From Shimia sp049116215 (GTDB lineage: Bacteria > Pseudomonadota > Alphaproteobacteria > Rhodobacterales > Rhodobacteraceae), in NCBI RefSeq assembly GCF_049116215.1, contig NZ_JAGDZB010000007.1, positions 62,001 through 126,000 on the forward strand: a stretch of 64,000 nt of DNA. The letters run 5' to 3'. This document shows positions 1-8,447 of this stretch, piece by piece; position 1 is the first letter of the stretch, and every line of letters starts with the position of its first letter. Below the pieces are notes generated by a model. It was given only the letters and a program-made list of their open reading frames with translations, searched no databases and was not told the origin of the DNA. Position numbers and translations under genes: made by a program.

Positions 1-25
1 GGTCGAATGTGTTCAGCACGCTCAT
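1..25 (-). CDS. Start of an unidentified gene, possibly an SDR oxidoreductase (partial)
   Basis: An ATG at 23-25 on the minus strand overlaps the stop codon of the alcohol dehydrogenase (ATGA overlap), and eight codons (MSVLNTFD) run off the window. The tight overlap says it is the next gene of the sugar operon. The short leader resembles the N-terminus of many short-chain dehydrogenases, but eight residues cannot establish a family. Confidence 0.45.
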
Positions 26-1056
26 GCGTCTGCTCCTACTTTGATCAGGCTTTTCATGGCCGTCGGGCTTTTGTCCAGCGCCTCAAACGCGGCTTGAATG
101 TCAGAAAGCGGGCTCACATCGGTGATGACGGTTTCCGCGTCCACGCCGCCTGAGGCCACTACAGCGATGGCTTTTTCGTAGTCTTCAGGCTCATAGACCC
201 GCGCGCCGATCAATTTCAGCTCCCGCCAGAAAAACTGGAACAGGTCGATGGCCGGCTTGCTGGAATGAATGGCGACCATGACAATGCGGCCACGGGTGGC
301 GGCGACCTGTGTCATCGCATCCACACCAGGCTGTGTGCCGGAGACCTCAAACACGACATCGGCGCCTTTGTCATTGGTACGGGTGTCGATGGTGTCCTTG
401 AGATCAGTTTCCAACGGGTTGGTGGTGTCAAAGCCCAGTTTCTGTGCGATTTCCAACCGGTGCGGATTGACCTCGGAGATCACCACATTGCCGCCGGCAT
501 CGCGCGCCACCATGGCGACAAGAATGCCAATTGGACCGCCGCCAATAACCACCACGTCTTCGCCCACCTCAAGGCCAGACAGCCGCACGTCATGGCAGGC
601 AACAGCCACCGGCTCAATCAGCGCCGCATGATCGAGCCGCAGATCGGCGGGCAGTTTGTGCAGGGTAAACGCCGGCACGGTCCACAACTCCTGAAAGGCG
701 CCATTACTATCAAGGCCGATGAACTTGAGATTGTGGCTAATGTGATCATGCCCGCGCTCGGTCGCAGGATTGGGCGCGCCGGGATCCAAGGGCCGCACCA
801 CAACTGGATCGCCGACAGACCAGCCATCAACGCCATCACCAACGGCAGCAATTGTGCCTGACATCTCATGCCCCAGAATGCGTTCAAACCCGACTCGTGC
901 GTCCATGTTGCCATGGTAGGCATGCAAATCCGTGCCACATATGCCGCAGTAAGCCACCTTGATCTGCACCTCACCCGCTGCCGGTGGTGTGGCAGCAATC
1001 TGGGTTACTTCAAAGGTCTTGTCCCCACGGTAATACGCGGCGCTGATCGTTGTCAT
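22..1056 (-). CDS. Zinc-type alcohol/polyol dehydrogenase (MDR superfamily)
   Basis: A 344-residue medium-chain dehydrogenase, predicted to oxidise a sugar, sugar acid or polyol with NAD(P)+. The catalytic zinc site is visible as CGICGTDLH near residue 37 and GHE near residue 63, and the Rossmann glycine motif GGGPIG lies near residue 173. The four-cysteine structural zinc lobe, which usually follows the GHE region, is absent: residues 90-112 contain no cysteine. It overlaps the start of the upstream enolase-family gene by 4 nt, so the two are translationally coupled. Its place at the end of a sugar-uptake operon suggests it works on the imported compound or on the dehydratase product. The substrate cannot be read from the sequence. 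Butanediol, sorbitol or threonine dehydrogenase-like annotations are all possible. Confidence 0.85.
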   Translation of the reverse strand: MTTISAAYYRGDKTFEVTQIAATPPAAGEVQIKVAYCGICGTDLHAYHGNMDARVGFERILGHEMSGTIAAVGDGVDGWSVGDPVVVRPLDPGAPNPATERGHDHISHNLKFIGLDSNGAFQELWTVPAFTLHKLPADLRLDHAALIEPVAVACHDVRLSGLEVGEDVVVIGGGPIGILVAMVARDAGGNVVISEVNPHRLEIAQKLGFDTTNPLETDLKDTIDTRTNDKGADVVFEVSGTQPGVDAMTQVAATRGRIVMVAIHSSKPAIDLFQFFWRELKLIGARVYEPEDYEKAIAVVASGGVDAETVITDVSPLSDIQAAFEALDKSPTAMKSLIKVGADA

Positions 1057-2153
1057 CGGTGCATCTCCTCATGAGCAGCCTGTAGTTTGTCCCAGTCAAA
1101 GGTCACACCGGTTCCGGGGTCATTTGACGCCTTCGCCATCAGATCCTCGACCACAAGAGGGCGGGTTGTGTATTGGTCAATCGGGAACGAATGCACCTCA
1201 ATCCAGCCGGCATTCGGCTGTCCACTCACCAAGCCGACATGCAACTCCTGCATGCCATGCGAGCAGACCGGCAGCCCATGTTTCTGACTCAGCTGGGCCA
1301 CCTGAAGCCAGCCGGTAATCCCGCCGCAATTGGAGGCATCGGGCTGCAAAAAGCCAAGCTTGGAATCGGCCACCGCGTATTCAAACTCGTGAATCGTGTG
1401 CAGGTTTTCCCCCATCGCCAACGGGATGGATGTGGCCTCGGCTATGGCACCGTAACCTTTGTAGTCATCCGGAATAGTCGGCTCTTCGAACCATGTTAGG
1501 TCAAAGGGTTCAAAGGCTTTGGCAGCGGTAATCGCCTCTTTCACTGACATCGAATAATTCGCGTCCACCATAAAGGTGATATCAGGCCCAATCAGTTCCC
1601 GTACCGCTTTAATACGGGCGATGTCTTCATCAAGCGTCGGTTGACCGATTTTGATCTTCACACCATCAAAGCCGCGATCGAGGTAGCCTTGGATGGACGC
1701 CAGAAGTTTGGGCAGCGGGAAGTTCAGATCAATGCCGCCGGCATAGGCCCGGCACCGGTCGCTGGTGCCGCCCGCCATTTTCCAGAGCGGCAGTCCCTGC
1801 GCTTTGCCGCGCAGATCCCAGAGCGCAATATCCACAGCAGAGATCGCAAAAGACGCAATTCCGCCACGTGCCACATAATGCACATGCCACTGCATCGCCT
1901 CGTAAAGCGCCTCGACATCGGTGGCATCCCGTCCGATCAAAAACGGGGCCAGATCATGTTCGATCATCGCCGCAATCGCCCGGCCACCTTTACCGCCGGT
2001 ATAGGTGTACCCGGTGCCTTCGCTTCCGCCGGACAAAACCACCGTGGCTGTCACCAACTCAAAATGAGTGTGATCCCCGTGTTTCGCGTCCGTCAAAACC
2101 TCGGCCAAAGGCACGTCAAAAAGCCCGACCTTCACATTTGCAATAGTCGTCAT
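1053..2153 (-). CDS. Mandelate racemase/muconate lactonizing enzyme family protein (sugar acid dehydratase-like)
   Basis: A 366-residue member of the enolase superfamily. The expected sequence of the TIM-barrel active site is visible: KIKIG (KxK bases) near residue 166, VDAN (metal Asp) near 196, FEEP (metal Glu) near 222, the third metal ligand at MGEN near 247, and SHGMQELH near 297, with the His that marks the mandelate-racemase subgroup. Enzymes of this subgroup abstract the proton alpha to a carboxylate, usually dehydrating or cycloisomerising sugar acids. The gene starts directly after the stop of the second permease, with no spacing, and overlaps the alcohol dehydrogenase. It is therefore part of the uptake operon, probably acting on an aldonate or sugar lactone made from the imported sugar. 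The specific substrate is unknown. Confidence 0.85.
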   Translation of the reverse strand: MTTIANVKVGLFDVPLAEVLTDAKHGDHTHFELVTATVVLSGGSEGTGYTYTGGKGGRAIAAMIEHDLAPFLIGRDATDVEALYEAMQWHVHYVARGGIASFAISAVDIALWDLRGKAQGLPLWKMAGGTSDRCRAYAGGIDLNFPLPKLLASIQGYLDRGFDGVKIKIGQPTLDEDIARIKAVRELIGPDITFMVDANYSMSVKEAITAAKAFEPFDLTWFEEPTIPDDYKGYGAIAEATSIPLAMGENLHTIHEFEYAVADSKLGFLQPDASNCGGITGWLQVAQLSQKHGLPVCSHGMQELHVGLVSGQPNAGWIEVHSFPIDQYTTRPLVVEDLMAKASNDPGTGVTFDWDKLQAAHEEMHR

Positions 2154-3149
2154 TTAAACAGTTCCCTTTTTGCCGCTCGCCGCTACACGGCTTTGAAAAA
2201 CGATCACAACAAACAAAAACGCACCGCGGATCACCATTTGCCAATAGGCGCTAAGACTGATCACACCCCGACCGTTTTCGAAATTAAGAATATTGAACAC
2301 GAGACCGAGCAGCAGGGCGCCGGCAACGGTTGCAGTCACCGACCCCAACCCACCAGTCAAAAGCGTGCCGCCAACGACAACCGAGGCAATGGCGGAAAGC
2401 TCCCATCCGACACCCTCCAGGGGTTGGCCCGCTCCAAAGCCGGAGGCAAGAAAGAGACCTGCCAAGCCAGCACACCCACCGCTGAGCATGTAGACAAACA
2501 CCTTGGCCCTGATCACGCTCAGCCCCATCATGGTGCTGGCGTCTTCGCCGCCGCCAACCGCAAGCACGGTCCGGCCCAGCGAGGTCTTTTCCAAAACAAT
2601 CCAGAGAGCAACAACCACAATCGCGGCGATCACAATGGTCCACGGAAAAATGCCAAAGGCTTTCTCCATGCCAAGTCTGGTAAAGTTGGATCCCCAATCG
2701 ATAGAGATCGTCTGAGCGCCCGAAATCACTAGAGCGCCGCCCTTCGCGCCCAGCATGGTTGCAAGCGTTGCGATAAATGGCGGAATGCGCATCGCCACAA
2801 CAAAGAAAGCGTTGAGCGCGCCAATCGCTACCCCGGCAGCCACGGCACCAGGCAAAGCCACCTGAATGCCATAAGGGGACAGATAGGCGGCAACCACTGA
2901 CGTAAAGGCCGCAACTGAGCCCACCGAGAGATCAATGCCGCCAGTCAAGATGACGAAACACATCCCCACCGCAATCACGATGAACATCGCGTTGTAATTT
3001 AAGAACGACGAAAAATTGTAAGCGCCGCCAAAATTGTCGTAGCGCATCAGGCCAAACAAAAGCAGGACAATCAAAGTAATCCAAACGCCAATCGAATGTG
3101 TGTTGCCCTGCAGATACCGACGCAGGTCAAAAGCTGTTGTGTCTAGCAT
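2154..3149 (-). CDS. Sugar ABC transporter permease (YjfF/RbsC-like)
   Basis: A 331-residue inner-membrane permease with about eight to ten hydrophobic segments and the hallmark of ribose/galactofuranose permeases: GGIDLSVGS near residue 70 and VVGGTLLTGGLGS near residue 258. It pairs with the adjacent permease to form the heterodimeric membrane channel of a CUT2-family importer. In E. coli the Ytf system also uses two different permeases (YtfT and YjfF), which fits the YtfQ-like binding protein upstream. Only five bases separate it from the first permease, and the enolase-family gene starts immediately after its stop. Confidence 0.88.
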   Translation of the reverse strand: MLDTTAFDLRRYLQGNTHSIGVWITLIVLLLFGLMRYDNFGGAYNFSSFLNYNAMFIVIAVGMCFVILTGGIDLSVGSVAAFTSVVAAYLSPYGIQVALPGAVAAGVAIGALNAFFVVAMRIPPFIATLATMLGAKGGALVISGAQTISIDWGSNFTRLGMEKAFGIFPWTIVIAAIVVVALWIVLEKTSLGRTVLAVGGGEDASTMMGLSVIRAKVFVYMLSGGCAGLAGLFLASGFGAGQPLEGVGWELSAIASVVVGGTLLTGGLGSVTATVAGALLLGLVFNILNFENGRGVISLSAYWQMVIRGAFLFVVIVFQSRVAASGKKGTV

Positions 3150-3154
3150 CGCGA

Positions 3155-4162
3155 TTACTCCTTACGTGCCTGTTGCACATAGACGGCCATGATGATGATC
3201 CCGGCCTTGGCAATCAGCGCAACCTCGTCGGCAACGCCATTTGCCAGAAGGGTGTATTTCACCAATTGAATGATGACTGCGCCAAGAACGGCGCCAAAAA
3301 TGGGCGCCTTACCGCCCTGCAAAAGAGTGCCGCCCACAACGGCCGCCGCAATTGCGTCCAGCTCCATAAGGTTGCCAATACGCGCGGCGTCTGAGGCCGA
3401 GTTGATGGCAACAACAATCAACCCCGCGATGCCGGACAAACCCGCGCAGATCACATAGGCGCCTATTTTGACACGCCGAACCGGCACACCAGACAGCTTC
3501 GCTGCTTTCTCGTTGCCGCCGACCGCCAGCAATTGACGACCAAAGACCGAGTAATTCATCAGCCACCAGATGATGACCGCGATCACCACAACCAGATAAC
3601 CTTGAAATGGGAAACCAAGGACTTTGCCAGTGCCAAGATAGCTGAACCCGGGGTGTGTGAACGTCTGCAAATTCCCGTTGGTCAGAACCAGCGCGATCCC
3701 ACGCCCGGAAATGAAGAATATCAACGTTGCGACAATGGGTTGCACATTGAGATAGCTGACCATGAACCCATTGAAGACACCACATACCAACGCCACCAAA
3801 ACAGGCACCAAGATCGCCAAGGCCAGGCCCAACTCCGGATTCGCTTCCGCAAAAGGGGAGGTAAAGATCAGCGGCGCCAAGGCGCCGGCCAAGGCCATCA
3901 CCGCGCCAACGCTGAGATCAATGCCTCCGGTGGCAATCACCAGCGTCATACCCACCGCGACAATGGCGATTGTGGCCACTTGACTGATATTCACAAAGAG
4001 CGTTTGCGGGTGAAGGAAGTTCGGCGTGACCAAAATGTTGAATGCCAGGATCACAATCAGCGCGACCGTGCCACCGTTGTCGCTGATCCAATTCCAGTCA
4101 AAAGAGGGCCGCGGCTTGTTTGCCCCTGCCCCACGCAGGGTTTGTTTGTTTTCAGCGGTCAT
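3155..4162 (-). CDS. Sugar ABC transporter permease (YtfT/RbsC-like)
   Basis: A 335-residue CUT2-family permease. After a cytoplasmic N-terminus of about 30 residues it has multiple membrane segments, the motif TGGIDLSVGAV near residue 79 and VVGGTLLQGGKAP near residue 284. Its start overlaps the ATPase stop by 4 nt (ATGA), so transporter subunits are made together. It likely forms the translocation channel with the next gene's product. The family assignment is firm. Galactofuranose-like specificity is inferred only from the binding protein. Confidence 0.88.
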   Translation of the reverse strand: MTAENKQTLRGAGANKPRPSFDWNWISDNGGTVALIVILAFNILVTPNFLHPQTLFVNISQVATIAIVAVGMTLVIATGGIDLSVGAVMALAGALAPLIFTSPFAEANPELGLALAILVPVLVALVCGVFNGFMVSYLNVQPIVATLIFFISGRGIALVLTNGNLQTFTHPGFSYLGTGKVLGFPFQGYLVVVIAVIIWWLMNYSVFGRQLLAVGGNEKAAKLSGVPVRRVKIGAYVICAGLSGIAGLIVVAINSASDAARIGNLMELDAIAAAVVGGTLLQGGKAPIFGAVLGAVIIQLVKYTLLANGVADEVALIAKAGIIIMAVYVQQARKE

Positions 4163-5682
4163 GACGCGCCTTTCTCATGATGGTGCGCGATTGCCGCAAT
4201 CAGGCTTTCCTCCGTCACACCCGGGTTTCGCAACTCGGTCACGGAATAGCCATCCTGCAGCACAACGATGCGGTCTGCGCCTTCGACAAGTTCTTCGAAT
4301 TCGGAACTGATCAACAGAACGCCCAGACCCTTCTCCACATAGTCGCGAATGATTGATTGGATTTCGAACTTGGCGCCAACATCCACGCCCCGCGTGGGTT
4401 CGTCCAAAATCAGCACCTTAGGATCAAGCGCCAGCCACCGCGCCAGAAGCACCTTTTGCTGGTTGCCGCCGGACAGCTCTCGAATGGGTTGCTCCATGCC
4501 CGCGGTTTTAATGCCCAGCGCGGTGATAAACTGTGCTACCAATTCGGTTTCACGTTTGCGATCTACCCGCCCCATCTTTTTCAGCCGAGGCAAAAGCGCG
4601 AGCGTCATGTTTTCCCGCACAGACATGTGCGGAATGATGCCTTCGCTTTTGCGATCTTCGGTTAGAAACCCAATACCCGCCTGAATAGCCTGCGCCGGTG
4701 TGCTGATCTGATCCACGCCGGTCTTGTGGCTGATGTCACCGCCGGTGAGGGTGTCCAGGCCAAACAGCGCCCGAGCGGCCTCTGTGCGACCTGATCCAAG
4801 CAATCCGCCTAGCCCGACAATCTCGCCTTTGCGCACAGACAACGAAACGTTTTTGAGGCCACGTTTGGTCGAGATGTGTTCGGCTTCCAATAGCAATTCG
4901 CCAGGCGCCGCTTTTTCGCCGCCCAAGGCGGTCATACCTGCGGCTTCGATCTCCTCTGGGTCACGCCCCAACATTTCCGAGATCAAACCCAGCTTTGTGG
5001 TTGCCTCAATCACATGCTGACCAACAGTCTGGCCATCCCGCATAATCGTCACACGATCACAGACTTGATACAGTTCATCGAGGAAGTGGGAGATGTAAAG
5101 CACTGCCACACCTTCCTTTTTCAGCTCACGCACCACGCCAAACAGGATTTCGATTTCTTGATCGTCCAGCGACGAGGTCGCTTCATCCATAATCACCAAC
5201 TGCGCTTTCATAGACACTGCGCGGGCAATTGCTACAAGCTGTTGGATGGCGGTCGAATACGTCCCCAATTGCGCTCGCACGTCGATCTCAACGCCAAAAC
5301 GCAGCAGGATTTCCTTTGTATTGCGGTGGGCAGCTTTCCAATCAATCATGCCGAGGCGCGTGCGCGGCTCATACCCCATCATCACGTTTTCCGTGACGCT
5401 GCGCAGAGGCACAAGGCTCAACTCTTGATAGATAGTGGCAATACCGGCGTCCTGCGCTTCGCGTGGTGTGCTGATTTTGGTCACCTGACCATTGATCAGC
5501 ACACTCCCACCGTCCTTGCGATAGACGCCTGTTAAAATTTTGATCAGCGTGGATTTTCCAGCGCCGTTTTGGCCGATTATGGCGTGCACTTCACCGGGTT
5601 CAACGTGAAGGCTTGCATCTTGCAGAGCGACCACACCGGCAAAGGCTTTGCGGATGCCCGTCATCTCGATCAAATGGGTCAT
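4159..5682 (-). CDS. Sugar ABC transporter ATP-binding protein (YtfR/RbsA-like, two nucleotide-binding domains)
   Basis: A 507-residue duplicated ATPase that powers the CUT2 sugar importer. The first half has Walker A GQNGAGKST (residues 37-45) and a Walker B LVIMDEATSSLD, but a degenerate signature (YSTAIQQ). The second half has a degenerate Walker A (LLGSGRTE), a good signature LSGGNQQK and Walker B LILDEPTRGVD. This asymmetry is normal for RbsA/MglA/YtfR proteins. The pattern HFLDELYQVCDR in the first half is close to the YtfR H-loop region. It is followed by two permeases and preceded by the binding protein in the same orientation. Confidence 0.92.
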   Translation of the reverse strand: MTHLIEMTGIRKAFAGVVALQDASLHVEPGEVHAIIGQNGAGKSTLIKILTGVYRKDGGSVLINGQVTKISTPREAQDAGIATIYQELSLVPLRSVTENVMMGYEPRTRLGMIDWKAAHRNTKEILLRFGVEIDVRAQLGTYSTAIQQLVAIARAVSMKAQLVIMDEATSSLDDQEIEILFGVVRELKKEGVAVLYISHFLDELYQVCDRVTIMRDGQTVGQHVIEATTKLGLISEMLGRDPEEIEAAGMTALGGEKAAPGELLLEAEHISTKRGLKNVSLSVRKGEIVGLGGLLGSGRTEAARALFGLDTLTGGDISHKTGVDQISTPAQAIQAGIGFLTEDRKSEGIIPHMSVRENMTLALLPRLKKMGRVDRKRETELVAQFITALGIKTAGMEQPIRELSGGNQQKVLLARWLALDPKVLILDEPTRGVDVGAKFEIQSIIRDYVEKGLGVLLISSEFEELVEGADRIVVLQDGYSVTELRNPGVTEESLIAAIAHHHEKGAS

Positions 5683-5752
5683 TGGGACCTACCTTGATAC
5701 ATAGACCAAAAGGGGCGAAGCACCGCTCCGCCCCCCTTGGCACAGGGAGTGA

Positions 5753-6727
5753 TTAGTACGCTTCGTCGATGTGTTCAGCGGCGTTGTCGATGGTAAAGAC
5801 ACGGTCTTCAACTTTGACCCAGCCAGGGATCTCTTCACCGGCAGCGTATTTCTTCATCACTTCGCACGCGAGTGGACCAAAGAAAGGGGAGCTCTCAACA
5901 GTAACACCCATTTTGCCATCGATGATCGCCTGCAACGCGTCACGGGTACCGTCGATAGACACGATGGTCACATCAACACCCGGTTTGCGGCCGGCCAGTT
6001 CCAGCGCTTGAATTGCACCAATCGCCATCTCGTCATTGTGGGCATAAACCACGTTCACATCAGGGTGCGCCTGAAGCAGGGTTTCCATAACTTGACGGCC
6101 CAGATCCCGGGCAAAATCACCGGTTTGGGATGCAACGATCTCAAAGCGATCGTCGGTCAGGATCTGGTCATCAAACCCCTTTTTTCGGTCATTTGCCGGG
6201 GACGAGCCTGTGGTGCCTTCCAGCTCAATAATAACGCCCTTGTCACCGTCAAAATTGGCAATCAGCCAGTCAGCAGCGCGCTGGCCTTGTTCAATGAAGT
6301 CCGAGCCAAGGAAGGCAACAAAGTGTTCGCCAGCTTTTGCAACATTTGGATCCACAGAGCGGTCAACCAGGAAGGTCGGGATGCCGGCAGCTTTGGCTTT
6401 CATCACGGCTGGGATAAGCGGCTTTTCTTCGCGTGGTGGCAGAAACAGAACGTCGATGCCCTGCGCGATCATGCTGTCCACATCAGCCACCTGCTTTGCG
6501 GCGGAACCCGCAGCATCCGTCGCGATCAGTTCCCAACCACAGCTTTCGGCGGTGTCATGGAAAGATTTAGTTTCTGCGATCCGCCATGGGTTGTTGCTCT
6601 CCATTTGGGAGAAGCCAACCTTATAAGTGTCTTTCACAGCCAATGGTGGTGTTTCTGCGGATGCCAGCGTGGCACCGAGCCCCAACGAGATGGCCATGGC
6701 AGAGCCAAGCAAAAAGCGACGTTTCAT
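5753..6727 (-). CDS. Periplasmic sugar-binding protein, YtfQ (galactofuranose-binding) family
   Basis: A 324-residue periplasmic binding protein (peripla_BP_4 fold) that captures a sugar for the ABC importer encoded downstream. I chose the ATG at 6725-6727 because GGAGGAAAT lies just upstream and it starts a clean signal peptide (MKRRFLL, hydrophobic core, cleavage after ASA). Similarity to E. coli YtfQ is recognisable in several blocks: the IAQGIDVLFLPP stretch, VDRSVD, FIEQGQRAADWL, ELEGTTGSSPANDR, SQTGDFAR and HNDEMAIGAIQALELAG. YtfQ binds galactofuranose, so a furanose form of galactose or a related sugar is the best guess, not proven. It is the first transporter gene after the aldehyde dehydrogenase. 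Confidence 0.88.
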   Translation of the reverse strand: MKRRFLLGSAMAISLGLGATLASAETPPLAVKDTYKVGFSQMESNNPWRIAETKSFHDTAESCGWELIATDAAGSAAKQVADVDSMIAQGIDVLFLPPREEKPLIPAVMKAKAAGIPTFLVDRSVDPNVAKAGEHFVAFLGSDFIEQGQRAADWLIANFDGDKGVIIELEGTTGSSPANDRKKGFDDQILTDDRFEIVASQTGDFARDLGRQVMETLLQAHPDVNVVYAHNDEMAIGAIQALELAGRKPGVDVTIVSIDGTRDALQAIIDGKMGVTVESSPFFGPLACEVMKKYAAGEEIPGWVKVEDRVFTIDNAAEHIDEAY

Positions 6728-6784
6728 AGTATTTCCTCCAGTTGAAAAGCGACCTTGTCCTCCCGGCCGCAAATTATCCAGGCT

Positions 6785-8254
6785 TTACGCCCAGTTGACG
6801 TACAGGCTCTGCTTACGCAGGTACCCGTCGAAACCGTATTTTCCGTCCTCTCCCCCAAGCCCTGATTGGCCCCATCCGTTGTGAAACGCGTGAACTTGTT
6901 CGCCATTGGCACGGTTGAGGTAAATTTCGCCGAACTTCAGTGCATAAGGTGACTGCATGATCCGGCGGTGATTTTGGGTGAATAAATAGGCCGACAACCC
7001 GAATTGCGTGTCGTTGGCCATGGCGATGGCATGATCAAAGTCGTCGACGCGCACGGCTGGAACGACAGGACCAAACACCTCGTTTTCAATGATTGGAGAA
7101 CTGTTGTCCTCTACTTCCAAAACGGTGGGAGCATACCAATATCCTTTGGCGAATTCGCCTTCAGACAGCGGCCCACCTTCCAAAAGTACCTTTGCGCCCT
7201 TGGCCACAGCGTCATCCACCAATCCCTTGACCTTTGAGACTTCGATGTCGCTCACCTTTGGTCCCATGTTTGGGGACTTGGTGGGGTCACCAATTGTCAA
7301 GGCTGCCGAACCGGCTACAAACTTTTCGAGAAACTCATCTGCAATTGCACTGTGCAGATACATACGCTCGTTGCATGTACATATCTGACCGCAGTTGGTG
7401 TACCGTGCCGTAATCGCCGCTGCGACAGCCTGATCGATGTCGGCGTCCTCCATCACTATAAAGGGCGCCTTCCCGCCCAACTCCAGCCGCAGCACCTTCA
7501 TGCCATCAGCCGCAGAGCGGAAAATTTCCTGACCAGCACGATTGCTGCCGGTCATCGTGATCATTGCGGTGATCGGATCCTCAACTAAGGCACGGCCAAT
7601 CTCAGGCCCTTTTCCGGTCACCACATTGAAGAGACCGCTTGGGAGACCAGCCTCTTGAGACAGCGCCGCAAGGAATAAACCTGATAGCGGCGTAATTTCA
7701 TGCCCCAGCAGCACAAAGGCATTCCCGGCAACCAAAGCAGGACCAAGCTTTCGCGCCGCCAGGGCCGCGGGGTAGTTCCACGCAGTCAAACCTACCACAA
7801 CACCGTAGGGGTGTCGGCGGATGTGGACTTCTTCGTTCGGACTATCTGAGCTCAGAATATCCCCTTCGATGCGCCTCGCATTTTCTGAGGCATAGAATAA
7901 GAACTCAGCGACGGCACCGACCTCACCAAACGCCTGATCAAGCGGCTTTCCCTGCTCCGCGGTGATCAGCTGCGCAAACTCTGCACGCCGCGCAAGCACC
8001 AGCTCACCCAACTTGCGCACAACTTTCCCACGCTCTACCGGCGGCACCTTGGCCCAAGAGACTTGCGCCCTCTGGGCTGCCCTCAAAGCCATGGCCGCAT
8101 CATCAGCGCTCCCTTTGGGTACAGAAGCAATTACGGTTTCATTTGCTGGATTTAAGACGACAGATTGCCCCTGATCACAACTGTCACTCCACACACCATC
8201 CACAAACATTTTTGCAGAAACGGGGGATCCACTGGCGAGATCGAAATCCAACAC
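6785..8254 (-). CDS. NAD-dependent aldehyde dehydrogenase, AldA (lactaldehyde/glycolaldehyde) type
   Basis: About 489 residues. The catalytic Cys block CGQICTCNERMYL, the ELGGKAPFIV glutamate motif, TMTGSNRAGQ, and the C-terminal GWGQSGLGGEDGKYG match the E. coli AldA pattern rather than betaine aldehyde dehydrogenases. It should oxidise a small aldehyde from sugar breakdown. Start: the longest frame begins at a TTG (8278) that lies inside a palindromic operator-like box. A GTG at 8254 with AAGGA six bases upstream is preferred, and an ATG at 8209 is also possible. An oddity is that the usual KPSE of the cofactor site is replaced by LGHE (context FVLLGHEITPLSG), removing the lysine that normally contacts the adenosine ribose. 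It is the first gene of the leftward sugar operon. Confidence 0.85.
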   Translation of the reverse strand: MLDFDLASGSPVSAKMFVDGVWSDSCDQGQSVVLNPANETVIASVPKGSADDAAMALRAAQRAQVSWAKVPPVERGKVVRKLGELVLARRAEFAQLITAEQGKPLDQAFGEVGAVAEFLFYASENARRIEGDILSSDSPNEEVHIRRHPYGVVVGLTAWNYPAALAARKLGPALVAGNAFVLLGHEITPLSGLFLAALSQEAGLPSGLFNVVTGKGPEIGRALVEDPITAMITMTGSNRAGQEIFRSAADGMKVLRLELGGKAPFIVMEDADIDQAVAAAITARYTNCGQICTCNERMYLHSAIADEFLEKFVAGSAALTIGDPTKSPNMGPKVSDIEVSKVKGLVDDAVAKGAKVLLEGGPLSEGEFAKGYWYAPTVLEVEDNSSPIIENEVFGPVVPAVRVDDFDHAIAMANDTQFGLSAYLFTQNHRRIMQSPYALKFGEIYLNRANGEQVHAFHNGWGQSGLGGEDGKYGFDGYLRKQSLYVNWA

Positions 8255-8263
8255 AACTCTTCC

Positions 8264-8279
8264 TTTTGGTATGACCAAA
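8264..8279. promoter_or_regulatory. Operator-like palindrome for a FadR/GntR regulator (box 1)
   Basis: TTTGGT-ATG-ACCAAA is a nearly perfect inverted repeat. Its core TGGTATGACCA (8267-8277) fits the TGGTnnnACCA consensus known for FadR-type GntR repressors. It lies just upstream of the preferred aldehyde dehydrogenase start. The regulator encoded at 10125 is the obvious candidate ligand. The binding itself is inferred. Confidence 0.55.
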
Positions 8280-8382
8280 CCTGAATCACTGTCTGATTTA
8301 TCTCATCCTCAAAGTCAAATATTTTTTGATTTTTCTAAGAAATCAGGGTATTATTGGTAATAACGGCTTCCCACCGCATGGT

Positions 8383-8399
8383 TTTTGGGTATACCAAAA
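8383..8399. promoter_or_regulatory. Operator-like palindrome (box 2) upstream of the GMC oxidoreductase
   Basis: TTTTGGGTATACCAAAA contains the perfect palindrome GGTATACC within A/T-rich arms, closely resembling box 1. It lies about 50 bp upstream of the GMC oxidoreductase start. A weaker half-site, TGGTAATAACG, lies at 8355-8365 between the boxes. Two similar boxes flanking a divergent intergenic region suggest joint control of both transcription units. Confidence 0.5.
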
Positions 8400-8447
8400 T
8401 GGATAAACTCTCCCCCACACCTCAACGGGCGCAACGAAAGCAAGCAC

